From assembly GCA_002337385.1 (NCBI GenBank), contig DDFY01000010.1, forward strand, positions 133,870 to 197,869: a DNA stretch of 64,000 nt, in the 5' to 3' direction. Positions 1 to 8,078 of this stretch are shown here, one piece after another. A program made the translations under genes and the position numbers. This DNA is from Erythrobacter sp. UBA1916 (lineage in GTDB: Bacteria; Pseudomonadota; Alphaproteobacteria; Sphingomonadales; Sphingomonadaceae). Positions within the stretch are counted from its first letter, which is position 1; every line of letters starts with the position of its first letter. The notes beneath the pieces are model-generated. The model was given only the letters and a program-made list of their open reading frames with translations, ran no database searches and was not told where the DNA came from.

Positions 1-1
1 C

Positions 2-229
2 GCCAGTGACGAGATGGACGCAGAAGACCTCCTGATCGAGGCCGAAAGCGGCACCGAGCTGGCCGCCGCCATCGCCGGGCTGCAAGAGCGGCACCAGTTG
101 GTGATCCAGCTCTATTTCCTGGAGGAGCTGAACCTTGCGGAAATCGCGGAGGTGCTGGAAGTTTCGGTGCCGCGTGTGCACCAACTCAAGGCCGCAGCGC
201 TCAAGGCCCTGCGCACTGCGCTAAGCTGA
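2..229 (+). CDS. Sigma-70 family sigma factor, region 4 (5' end outside window)
   Basis: Only the last 75 or so codons are present, because the frame is open to the left edge. The segment LQERHQLVIQLYFLEELNLA followed by EIAEVLEVSVPRVHQLK is a sigma-70 region 4 helix-turn-helix, which contacts the -35 element. The short spacing and the ending in a run of Ala/Leu/Lys resemble FliA/WhiG-type flagellar sigma factors, but the class cannot be fixed from the C-terminus alone. The gene is convergent with the S46 peptidase, with 64 bases between them. That gap holds an imperfect hairpin around GGCAATTGCC that could serve as a weak terminator. Confidence 0.75.
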   Translation, partial: ASDEMDAEDLLIEAESGTELAAAIAGLQERHQLVIQLYFLEELNLAEIAEVLEVSVPRVHQLKAAALKALRTALS

Positions 230-293
230 CCGGATCACGGCAGACGAAATCGGGCGAGGAAGGCAATTGCCCTCCCCGCCTGCTCTCTTCGCA

Positions 294-2342
294 TTAACGC
301 GCGGCCAGTTCCGCCACCAGCGCCGGGGCCGGATAGATCTTTTCCAGCGCTTCCTGAATCGCGGCGGTGGAGACAACCACGGTGCGGTTCAGCGTGGCGT
401 CGTAGCCATAGTTCCCGCCCAGCGAGTGGATATTGCCGTCGAAAGCCGCGCCGATCACGCTGCCGTCGCGGTCGATCACCGGACTGCCGGAGTTGCCGCC
501 GATAATGTCGTTGGTGGTGACGAAATCGTAGGTGACATCGGGATCGATGGCATCGCGATTGTCGACAAAGGCAGGTGCCAGATCGAACGGCGCATTGCCG
601 GTCGCGCGCTCGAAAGTGCCGCCCAGCGTGGTGGCGATGGGCACCTCGTTGCCACGCTCGATCCAGCCCTTCACCTGCCCGTAGGAGATGCGCAGGGTGA
701 AGGTAGCGTCCGGATAGAGGCTGTCGCCATAGGCAGCGAAGCGTGCATCGGCGAGGTCCGCACCGGCAGCGGCAAGCGGCCCGGCATAGGCCTCGTCAAC
801 CTGCTGTTGCAGCTCGCGCTGGCGCGGCACCAGCCTGAGCGCATACTGGATCATCGGATCGTCCGACGCCTCGATGGCGGCAAGCCCACCTTCCCACAGC
901 TGACGGCGATAGGCAGGATCGGCCAGCTGCGTGCCCGTCACCAGCCGCTCGGCCAGCTGTTCGGGGCTTTCCTTGCCCAGCAGCAACTGTGAATCGGCAT
1001 CGTCGACACCCAGATATTCACGCGCCTTCGAGAGGCTCCAGCCCATGTAGAGCTGATCGAGCCACGGATAGATCGCGCGTTCGTCGGTGATCCGCTTTTC
1101 CAGCAGCGGCAGCGCGCTGTCGGTATATCCGGGCAGACGCTCGGCATTAGGCTTGGCGCGTTCCTGTGCTGCCATCACCAGCGCCTGGGCATAGCCATAG
1201 AGATCGCCCGAAGGATCGGTGAAGCGATATGGCAGATAGAGCGCGCGGTAAGCCTGCACCGCCGTCTCGACCTCGGCCCACGGATCGCCAATCGCGGCAT
1301 TGCCCACGCTCAGTTCGCGCAGCTCAGCTTCGGCTGCGGCCAGCTTGTCGGTGAAGGCGGGATCGTTCAGCGCGTTGGTGCGGCCAATATAGACCTTGAG
1401 CGAATTCTCCACGCCGCCGAGCAGGTCGCGCCCTTCGCGCTCGCGCTCCTCGCTCTCTTCCATCGCCGAAATCAGCCGACCGCGCAGCTCCGATAGGGTG
1501 GCGAGCGTTACCGGCAGGCGCACCTCGCGTTCGAAGGCGCGCTGGCTTTCGGTCCACAGCCGCGCGGTGGAGCCGGGGTTGCCGACCACGAAGGTCAGTT
1601 CGCCCTTCTCGGGCGCACGCGGGTTCCAGGTGAGGTGCGCCTCGGGCGTCACCGGCTTGCCGTTCTCGTAGGCGCGCAGGAAGCTGCCATCGAGCGAATA
1701 GCGCGGGAAGTTGAAGTTATCCGGGTCGCCGCCGAAGGTCGCCGCGCGGTCTTCCGGGGCCCAGACCAGGCGCACGTCCGAATACTTGCGATAGGTGTAA
1801 AGCTTGTACTGCCCGCCGCCGAACAGGGTAACGACCTGACAGCGCGTGGTGTCGGTGTCGGGGCAGCCGTCGGCCTCAATGTTGGCAATCGCGGCGTCGC
1901 GCGCCCGGGTGAGCGCCTCACCCTCAAGCCCGGCGAAAGCGTTCTTCACGGTGTCCGTCACATCGGTGATCGACATCACGACCTCGGCCTGCTGACCGGG
2001 GCAAGCCTTCTCGTCCTCGCGGCGATCGGCGATAAAGCCGTTCTTAAGCAGGTCGTTATCGCCGGTCGAGTTGTCGAACAGGCAGCTCGCCACGCAGTGG
2101 TGGTTGGTGAGGATCAGCCCCTCGGACGAAACGAAACTGGCCGAGCAGCCGCCAGTAAGGCGCACAGCGGAAAGCCGCGTGCGTTCGAGCCAGGCCGCAT
2201 CGGGCGACCAGCCATAGTCCGCCGCGAGCTGTTCGGCGGGGAAGTTGTCGAAGGTCCACATGCCTTCGTCTGCCCGGGCAGGAACGGCGGAAACGGTGAG
2301 GGCCGCCATAGCGACGCTGGCTGCAAAAACGTACTTTGTCAT
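294..2342 (-). CDS. S46 family serine peptidase (DPP7/DPP11-like)
   Basis: A 682-residue exported serine exopeptidase that would release dipeptides from the N-terminus of oligopeptides in the periplasm. The signal peptide is MTKYVFAASVAMAAL...ARA. TNHHC near residues 79-83 carries the catalytic His, and GGNSGSP near residue 618 carries the nucleophile Ser. Both are S46 hallmarks, and the length fits the family (about 700). In the S1 region the FDGN motif has Gly where DPP11 enzymes have Arg. By family knowledge this favours a DPP7-like preference for hydrophobic or uncharged P1 residues. The ATG at 2342 is chosen over an upstream in-frame ATG because it follows AAGGATATAAC and begins the signal peptide. 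It is transcribed alone from the 148-base gap next to phoD. Confidence 0.9.
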   Translation of the reverse strand: MTKYVFAASVAMAALTVSAVPARADEGMWTFDNFPAEQLAADYGWSPDAAWLERTRLSAVRLTGGCSASFVSSEGLILTNHHCVASCLFDNSTGDNDLLKNGFIADRREDEKACPGQQAEVVMSITDVTDTVKNAFAGLEGEALTRARDAAIANIEADGCPDTDTTRCQVVTLFGGGQYKLYTYRKYSDVRLVWAPEDRAATFGGDPDNFNFPRYSLDGSFLRAYENGKPVTPEAHLTWNPRAPEKGELTFVVGNPGSTARLWTESQRAFEREVRLPVTLATLSELRGRLISAMEESEEREREGRDLLGGVENSLKVYIGRTNALNDPAFTDKLAAAEAELRELSVGNAAIGDPWAEVETAVQAYRALYLPYRFTDPSGDLYGYAQALVMAAQERAKPNAERLPGYTDSALPLLEKRITDERAIYPWLDQLYMGWSLSKAREYLGVDDADSQLLLGKESPEQLAERLVTGTQLADPAYRRQLWEGGLAAIEASDDPMIQYALRLVPRQRELQQQVDEAYAGPLAAAGADLADARFAAYGDSLYPDATFTLRISYGQVKGWIERGNEVPIATTLGGTFERATGNAPFDLAPAFVDNRDAIDPDVTYDFVTTNDIIGGNSGSPVIDRDGSVIGAAFDGNIHSLGGNYGYDATLNRTVVVSTAAIQEALEKIYPAPALVAELAAR

Positions 2343-2490
2343 GTTATATCCTTGAGCAACTCTTGCAGCATCATTGCCGCATTGCGGTGCACAAGGCAAT
2401 CCGGTTCCATAGGATACCAGTTTGATCTGTGTGCGCCGGTCGCGCGGAGCCTGTTGTCAGACCCCGCGCGACCGCGCGTTCCATCTCCGC

Positions 2491-4146
2491 TCAGGCCGGG
2501 CGGAAGCCGCCGCCCTGCACGCCCGCATCGGCAACGAAAGTAGCCGCCACGGAGCGCTCGAACTCTGGCTGCATCACGGTCGAGACGGTAACGTGTTCGG
2601 CCACCGCGCGTTCGGGGGTCAGCCGCACGAGCGCATAGCCCTTGCGGTCCTGGTCGCAGAACACGACCTCCTCGTTGCTTGCGGCGAGATACTTGCCCAG
2701 CCCCGGCAGCAGCGAACCGTAAGACGGGCTGGTAATGGCGGTGCATCCGATCTCGACGGCGGCGAGACGCCCGCCATCATCGTGCAGGTTGTTGGTCCAG
2801 GCGGCATGGCTGTCGCCCGCCAGCACCAGCGGACGCGCACCGGCACGCGCGAACAGCGCATAGAGCCGCTCGCGCGCATAGGGATAGCCATCCCAGGCAT
2901 CGAGGTTGAACGGCACGCCTGCGCGATAGGCCTGCATCGCAGTGCCGATCTGGCCGCGATAGACCTCAGGCATGGCGGCGAGCAGTTCGCCAAAGCCATC
3001 AGGCCCCAGCTCTGCTTCGAGGTCTGGCCCGGCGACCTTCGCCATCACTACCTGATTGCCCAGCACCTGCCACGGCTTGCCCGCCTGCACCGATTGCGCG
3101 AGCACACCTTCCAGCCACGCGCTCTGGTCCTTGCCGAGCATTTCGCGGTTTTCCTCACCCAGTTCGGCGAAGATCGCTGCCAGCGATTCGGCGGGTGGCA
3201 CGTCGCCCTTGGGCAGCACCTGCTTGCTACGCGCCAGCAGCCGCGTCTCCACCATGGCCAGCGTGGCAAGGTCGCCGAACTCGAACGAACGGAAGATCGC
3301 CTCACGCGCACGCACCGGGTTGGGATCGCGGATCGGCATCCACTCGAAATAGGCCTGCATGGCGACTGCCTTGCGCGCGGCCCAGTCGCCCTCCTCGCTC
3401 TGGTGGTTCTCGGCCCCGCCGATCCAGCTGTCGTTGGCGGTTTCGTGATCGTCCCACACGCAGATGAAGGCAGCACGGGCATGCGCGGCCTGCATGGCGG
3501 GATCGCTCTTCACCTGCGCATGGCGGCGGCGATAGTCGGCGAGCGTCACGATTTCGTGCGGCGGATCGGGCAAGCGGCCAATGGCCTTGCCGACTTCACC
3601 GCCATACCCTTCGGCGCCATATTCGTAGATATAGTCACCAAGATGGATCACCGCGTCGAGCCGGTCGAGCGCGGCCATGTCGGCATAGGCGTTGAAGAAG
3701 CCGCCCGCCCACAGCTGGCACGAAGCCACCGCATAGACCACCTCGTCGATCGCGCCGACCGGCAGGGTGCGGAAGCGGCCCACCGGCGAACGAGTGCCGT
3801 GCGGGCCGGTGAACCAGTAAACATAGTCAGCCCCCGGTTCGAGCCCGGTCACCTCGACCTTGGCGGTGTGATCGGCGCTGGCGCGCGCAACCACATCGCC
3901 CTCGACCACGGGCGAAGCCTCAGCCGAAGTGGCGACATACCAGCGCAGGGCAACGTCACCGCCAAATCCTTCACCAGCCGAAGCACGGGTCCAGATCACG
4001 GCGCCATCGGCGGCAGGGTCGCCGCTTGCCACACCGTGGGCGAAGGTGATTGCTGCGGGCGTGGGTTGGGCGAGCGTAACGCTCGCCGCCCCCATCGTGC
4101 CGCCCGCGCCCATCAGGGCCAGAAGTCCGCGACGATTGATCGGCAT
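2491..4146 (-). CDS. phoD: PhoD-type alkaline phosphatase/phosphodiesterase
   Basis: A 551-residue secreted phosphatase that releases phosphate from phosphomono- and diesters. It has a twin-arginine signal (NRRGLLALMGAGG). An N-terminal Ig-like domain ends near the TGLEPGADYVYWF segment, followed by a metallophosphatase core. The core has the Cys ligand region ASCQLW, the metal motif HLGDYIYEYG, VWDDHETAND, and AGDSHAAW near the C-terminus, as expected for the Fe/Ca-dependent PhoD family. The start is set by AAGGAG seven bases before the ATG at 4146. A second ATG at 4164 lacks this and would displace the Tat motif. It lies 26 bases downstream of a TBDR gene on the same strand, so the two are probably co-transcribed as a phosphate-ester uptake and hydrolysis pair. 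No Pho box was identified. Confidence 0.9.
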   Translation of the reverse strand: MPINRRGLLALMGAGGTMGAASVTLAQPTPAAITFAHGVASGDPAADGAVIWTRASAGEGFGGDVALRWYVATSAEASPVVEGDVVARASADHTAKVEVTGLEPGADYVYWFTGPHGTRSPVGRFRTLPVGAIDEVVYAVASCQLWAGGFFNAYADMAALDRLDAVIHLGDYIYEYGAEGYGGEVGKAIGRLPDPPHEIVTLADYRRRHAQVKSDPAMQAAHARAAFICVWDDHETANDSWIGGAENHQSEEGDWAARKAVAMQAYFEWMPIRDPNPVRAREAIFRSFEFGDLATLAMVETRLLARSKQVLPKGDVPPAESLAAIFAELGEENREMLGKDQSAWLEGVLAQSVQAGKPWQVLGNQVVMAKVAGPDLEAELGPDGFGELLAAMPEVYRGQIGTAMQAYRAGVPFNLDAWDGYPYARERLYALFARAGARPLVLAGDSHAAWTNNLHDDGGRLAAVEIGCTAITSPSYGSLLPGLGKYLAASNEEVVFCDQDRKGYALVRLTPERAVAEHVTVSTVMQPEFERSVAATFVADAGVQGGGFRPA

Positions 4147-4172
4147 CGGATATCTCCTTTTCATCGTCTGTA

Positions 4173-6536
4173 TCAGCGCAGGCGCGCGGTGAGCTCAATG
4201 CCGTAGAAGCGCGGTTCTGCGGGGATGAAGGTCGGATACCCAAAGGCCCCGCCGGTGTTGCCCGCATCGAGCAGGTATTGCTGATCGGTGATGTTGCGCA
4301 TGAAGCCGGCCAGCTCGAACTGGTCGTCAGCAAACGAAACGCCTGCACGCAGGTTGAACAGCGTGACCGGGCCTTGCGAGGTAGTCGCCGAGTTGGGCAG
4401 CTCGAAGAAGATCGTGCTGCGGTGGGTCATGCTGGGCGTGGCAAAAACGCGCATATCGTTGCCAACCATCCGATCGATGGTGAAGCCCGCCGCCATCTGG
4501 AACTTCGGCTGCAGGCGGAAGCGCGCACCCGAATAGGTAGAGGCCAGCGCAGAGTCCTCGTCGATCTTGGCATTGGCATAGGCACCGTTCACGAACAGGC
4601 TGAGCCAATCGTTCGCCTGCACGAACAGCTCGGCCTCGACGCCGAGGTTGGAGGCATTGCCCGCGCTTTCGGTGCGGGTTGAGCCGTCATCCTGGCGCTT
4701 GCTGACCTGGAAGCCCGAATACTTTTGATAATAGACGCCGAGCGATCCCTGCACCGCGCCGGTCGCGAGCTTGACCCCGCCTTCGTAGTTCCACACGATT
4801 TCTTCGGGCACGATCTGGAGCCGGGGCACGGTCGTCAGCGTGGCATCACGCATGGCGGAAAGCTGCACCACCGGCGAGCGACGGCCTTTCGAAACGGTCG
4901 CATAGACGTTCACATCGGGATTGATCCGGTAAAGCGCGTTGAAGCGCGGCAACCAGGCATCGAAACTGTCGTCGGCAGTGAAGGTCACCCCGCCGGTGTC
5001 GATCTGGCCGGGGATCAGCGAGAAGGCGAGGCTCGGCAGCGCCCCCAACAGCCCGGCCTGCAACTGAGCCGGCAGCAGGCCTGGCAGCAACGGCGCGGGT
5101 ACATCGGAGACATAGCCCGACTGGCGGTCTTCCCACAGGTAGCGCAGGCCGGCAGTCAGTTCGAGCGCATCGGTCGGCATCCAGGTGACATCGGCAAAGA
5201 CCGAGTAGCTGTCGTTCTGGCCCTCATTCTGGAACCACGACTGATAGGGGATCTGCGTGATCGCGCCGCCGGTCAGAGCGCCGGTCAGCTGCGATGCGGG
5301 CACCGAACCATCGGGCGCGGTGCAGGGAAGATCGAGACCAGCAGCAGCGGCGATATTGGCGAGGCACTGAAGGAAGGTGCCTTCCTCGGCGGAGAACGGC
5401 ACCGACTGGCGGCCGTCTTCGGTGAAGTAGTTCCACCCGAACGAACCGCGCAGCTTCATGCCCTCATAGGCGAAGCGGCCCTCGTGGCTGAACTGCCAAC
5501 CCGAAGCATCTTCGGCGAATTCGAGGAACCATGCGGCAGAGCCATCGGCATCGAAGGTTTCGAGGCTGTCGAACTCGCGGTAGCCGTTGACCGTGGTGAA
5601 GGTCCAGTTGTCTGCAAACTGCCACTCGGCGGTCAGGTTTGCATCATAAACCTCACGATCGAGGCCGAGCTTGTCCTTGCCAAGCACGCTGGCCGAAAGC
5701 GGCGATCCGCCCAGCTGCGCCTTGCCGAACGGATTGGCGGCACCGGCGGCGGTCGGGAAGTTGCCCGAGATGAACGGTGTGCCGCCGTTGCGCTGACGGT
5801 CGAAGGTGCCGATCAGGTCGATGGTAAGATCGTCGCTCGGCGTGAAGCGCAGCGAGCCGCGCAGGCCGAGGTTGTCGAGCGCATAGAGCTCCTCATCCTG
5901 CGACGGGGCGAGGTTCTCGACATAGCCGTCGCGCTTCTTCCATTCGAAGGCGAGGCGACCGGCCACCACATCGTTGCCTGCGTTGAGGTGCCCGCGCAGC
6001 AGCGTGTAGTCGTAGTTGCCATAGGCCCCGGTCAGCTCGGCCGAAGTGCCCGGCTGCGGCTTGGCCGAGACGAGGCTGATCGCACCCACGGCAGAGGCGG
6101 TGCCGAACAGCGTCGCCTGCGGGCCCTTGATCACCTCGACGCGGTCAAGGTCGTAGATCGCCTGGTACGACCCGCGCGAACGCGAGATATCAACGCCGTT
6201 GTAATAGAGCGTGACGCGCGGCCCCTGCTGCGAAGAGCCCGAATCCGAGGTGATGCCGCGGATCACGATGCCGGGGTTGTTAGCGCTCTGCTCCTGGATG
6301 TTGAGGCCGGGAACATAGTTGGAAAGCTCGTCGAGATCGGAGACGCCCAGCTCTTCCATCCGCTCGCCCGAGGTGGCGGTGACGGTGATCGGAACGTCCT
6401 CCACGCGCTGTTCGAATTTCTGCGCGGTCACTACGATGCTGTTGGAGCTCTCTGCCGCCTCCTCGGCGAAGGCAGGCGTGGCGGCAAGCGTAGTGCCAGC
6501 CAGCAGCGTGAGTTTGAGCGAAGAACGAATGGTCAT
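4173..6536 (-). CDS. TonB-dependent outer-membrane receptor (phoD-linked)
   Basis: A 787-residue outer-membrane active transporter. The signal peptide ends at TPAFAEEA. A TonB-box-like SIVVTAQKFEQR leads into the plug domain, which includes DVPITVTA, GIVIRGI, and the LDRVEVIKGPQATLFG motif typical of sphingomonad receptors. A long beta-barrel follows, and the last residues (YGIELTARLR) form the usual C-terminal aromatic beta-strand. The substrate cannot be told from sequence. Coupling to phoD, only 26 bases downstream, suggests an organophosphate or phosphodiester ligand. The barrel resembles the broad siderophore/nutrient type of sphingomonads. Confidence 0.9.
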   Translation of the reverse strand: MTIRSSLKLTLLAGTTLAATPAFAEEAAESSNSIVVTAQKFEQRVEDVPITVTATSGERMEELGVSDLDELSNYVPGLNIQEQSANNPGIVIRGITSDSGSSQQGPRVTLYYNGVDISRSRGSYQAIYDLDRVEVIKGPQATLFGTASAVGAISLVSAKPQPGTSAELTGAYGNYDYTLLRGHLNAGNDVVAGRLAFEWKKRDGYVENLAPSQDEELYALDNLGLRGSLRFTPSDDLTIDLIGTFDRQRNGGTPFISGNFPTAAGAANPFGKAQLGGSPLSASVLGKDKLGLDREVYDANLTAEWQFADNWTFTTVNGYREFDSLETFDADGSAAWFLEFAEDASGWQFSHEGRFAYEGMKLRGSFGWNYFTEDGRQSVPFSAEEGTFLQCLANIAAAAGLDLPCTAPDGSVPASQLTGALTGGAITQIPYQSWFQNEGQNDSYSVFADVTWMPTDALELTAGLRYLWEDRQSGYVSDVPAPLLPGLLPAQLQAGLLGALPSLAFSLIPGQIDTGGVTFTADDSFDAWLPRFNALYRINPDVNVYATVSKGRRSPVVQLSAMRDATLTTVPRLQIVPEEIVWNYEGGVKLATGAVQGSLGVYYQKYSGFQVSKRQDDGSTRTESAGNASNLGVEAELFVQANDWLSLFVNGAYANAKIDEDSALASTYSGARFRLQPKFQMAAGFTIDRMVGNDMRVFATPSMTHRSTIFFELPNSATTSQGPVTLFNLRAGVSFADDQFELAGFMRNITDQQYLLDAGNTGGAFGYPTFIPAEPRFYGIELTARLR

Positions 6537-6713
6537 TTAGCGATTCCCGTTTTTTTTGGTTGAACGGGAGCGCGCCTATTCAGTCTCGATGACGGGATCG
6601 CGGCAGGATGATGACGATTGGATGACTCCGCAATTTTCTCGCCCGATTGATACCCGCGATGTCCACAAGCGGTAGGCTAGCGCCGGCCAGCAGGCGCGCC
6701 TATTGACCGCCGC

Positions 6714-7958
6714 ATGTTTGCCTCGCTCCTCTCCGTACGCACTCTGCTGGTGGCCATCTTCATGCTGATGGCAGGCAGCGGCTTTCTCGCGACGCTGATC
6801 GCGATCCGGCTTGACGCGGCGGGTGCCGGATCGCTGGCGATCGGCCTTGTCGCCACGGCCTATTTCGCCGGGCTGATGCTGGGCGCGTTGCGGGTGACAC
6901 CGCTGATCGCGCGGGTCGGGCATATCCGCGCCTTTGCCGCCTTCGTATCGATCTATTCGGCCAGCAGCCTCACCTATGCTCTGGTCGACAACTGGCCGAT
7001 CTGGGTCGCTCTGCGCTTCATTGATGGTTTCGTGATGAGCGGCGTGTTCGTCTGCCTCGAAAGCTGGCTCAACCGCGTGGCGCGGCCCGACAACCGCAGC
7101 GCGATCCTCGCAGCCTATATGATCGCGCTCTATTCGGGGCAGGCGCTGGGGCAGTTTCTGCTTAACCTGCAGGACAACGCGCCCTCGCTGCCCTTCATGC
7201 TGTCAGCCATCCTGCTGTCGCTGACGGTCTTGCCGGTGGCGCTCACGCGCATTGCCGAGCCGGTGATGGAGGAGATTTCTCCGTTCTCCCTGGCACGCCT
7301 CTATGACGCTTCGCCGCTAGGGATCGTCGGGGTGCTCGCCACCGGGCTGATGATGGGCGCATTCTACGGTCTTGGCGCGGTGTTCGCGCAGCGCATCGGC
7401 TTGCCGCTGGCGCAGGTCGCGGTCTTCACCTCGAGCGTGATCGCTGGCGGGGTCGTGCTGCAATATCCGCTCGGCATCCTGTCGGACCGGTTCGACCGGC
7501 GGCGGGTGATCGTCGGCTCGATGCTGGCGACCGCAGGGGTCTGCGCCCTCCTCGCCTTTGCCGAAGGGCCACTGGGCGTATTTCTGCCGGGCGCGCTGTT
7601 CGGCGGGTTCGCCTTTGCGCTTTATCCGCTGTGCGTGGCCCATGCCAACGATCACCTGACCGAAAGCGAACGCATCGGCGCGAGCAGCGGGCTGGTGCTG
7701 GTCTATTCGGCCGGCGCCGTGGCGGGGCCATTGCTGGCCTCGCTCGCGATGGGGCTGCTGGGAGCTACCGGACTGTTCGCCGCGATTGGCGCAGTTGCCA
7801 TGCTGGCCGCGCTGTTCGGCCTGTGGCGTGCAGCGACTGCCTCGGCCGTGCCAGCCGACGAGCAGCAGCCCTATGTCGGCCTGCCGCGCACCAGTACCGC
7901 AGCTGCCGTGCTCGAAAGCGAGGTTATCGACGCCGCAGAACAAGACGCCGACAGCTAG
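6714..7958 (+). CDS. MFS transporter, YcaD-like
   Basis: A 414-residue hydrophobic protein with about 12 predicted membrane segments. The segment GLMLGALRVTPLIARVGHIRA corresponds to the loop 2-3 motif of major facilitator proteins. VCLESWLNRVARPDNRSAILAAYMI resembles the E. coli YcaD/UPF0226 branch, and the second half repeats the pattern (YPLGILSDRFDRRRVIVGS). Its substrate is unknown. It is divergent from the phoD-linked TBDR and convergent with the next TBDR, from which it is separated by a two-way terminator. No good ribosome-binding site precedes the ATG at 6714, so the exact start is uncertain. Confidence 0.82.
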   Translation: MFASLLSVRTLLVAIFMLMAGSGFLATLIAIRLDAAGAGSLAIGLVATAYFAGLMLGALRVTPLIARVGHIRAFAAFVSIYSASSLTYALVDNWPIWVALRFIDGFVMSGVFVCLESWLNRVARPDNRSAILAAYMIALYSGQALGQFLLNLQDNAPSLPFMLSAILLSLTVLPVALTRIAEPVMEEISPFSLARLYDASPLGIVGVLATGLMMGAFYGLGAVFAQRIGLPLAQVAVFTSSVIAGGVVLQYPLGILSDRFDRRRVIVGSMLATAGVCALLAFAEGPLGVFLPGALFGGFAFALYPLCVAHANDHLTESERIGASSGLVLVYSAGAVAGPLLASLAMGLLGATGLFAAIGAVAMLAALFGLWRAATASAVPADEQQPYVGLPRTSTAAAVLESEVIDAAEQDADS

Positions 7959-8022
7959 CGAACCACGTCAGGCAGGCTTTGCGATCAGCAAGGCCCCGCC
8001 GAATTTCGACGCCATGAAATGC

Positions 8023-8062
8023 AAAAAGGCCGGGCCAGCAGATGCGCTGACCCGGCCCTTTT
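8023..8062. terminator. Bidirectional intrinsic terminator
   Basis: A GC-rich hairpin with arms AAAAGGCCGGGCCAGC and GCTGACCCGGCCCTTTT pairs over about 15 bases with one bulge and one wobble, and has a short AGATGC loop. An A-run precedes it and a T-run follows it, so it can terminate on both strands. It sits between the convergent MFS gene and TBDR gene, where such an element is expected. Confidence 0.85.
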
Positions 8063-8078
8063 CGCTTGTCGCTACGGA

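Noticed and set aside
2422..4206. Long plus-strand open frame antisense to phoD
   Set aside because: It mirrors the phoD reading frame, has no family signature and no ribosome-binding site. It is an artefact of high GC.
4725..6563. Plus-strand open frame of about 610 codons antisense to a TBDR gene
   Set aside because: The composition (Arg, Gly, His rich) and lack of motifs show it is a shadow of the receptor gene.
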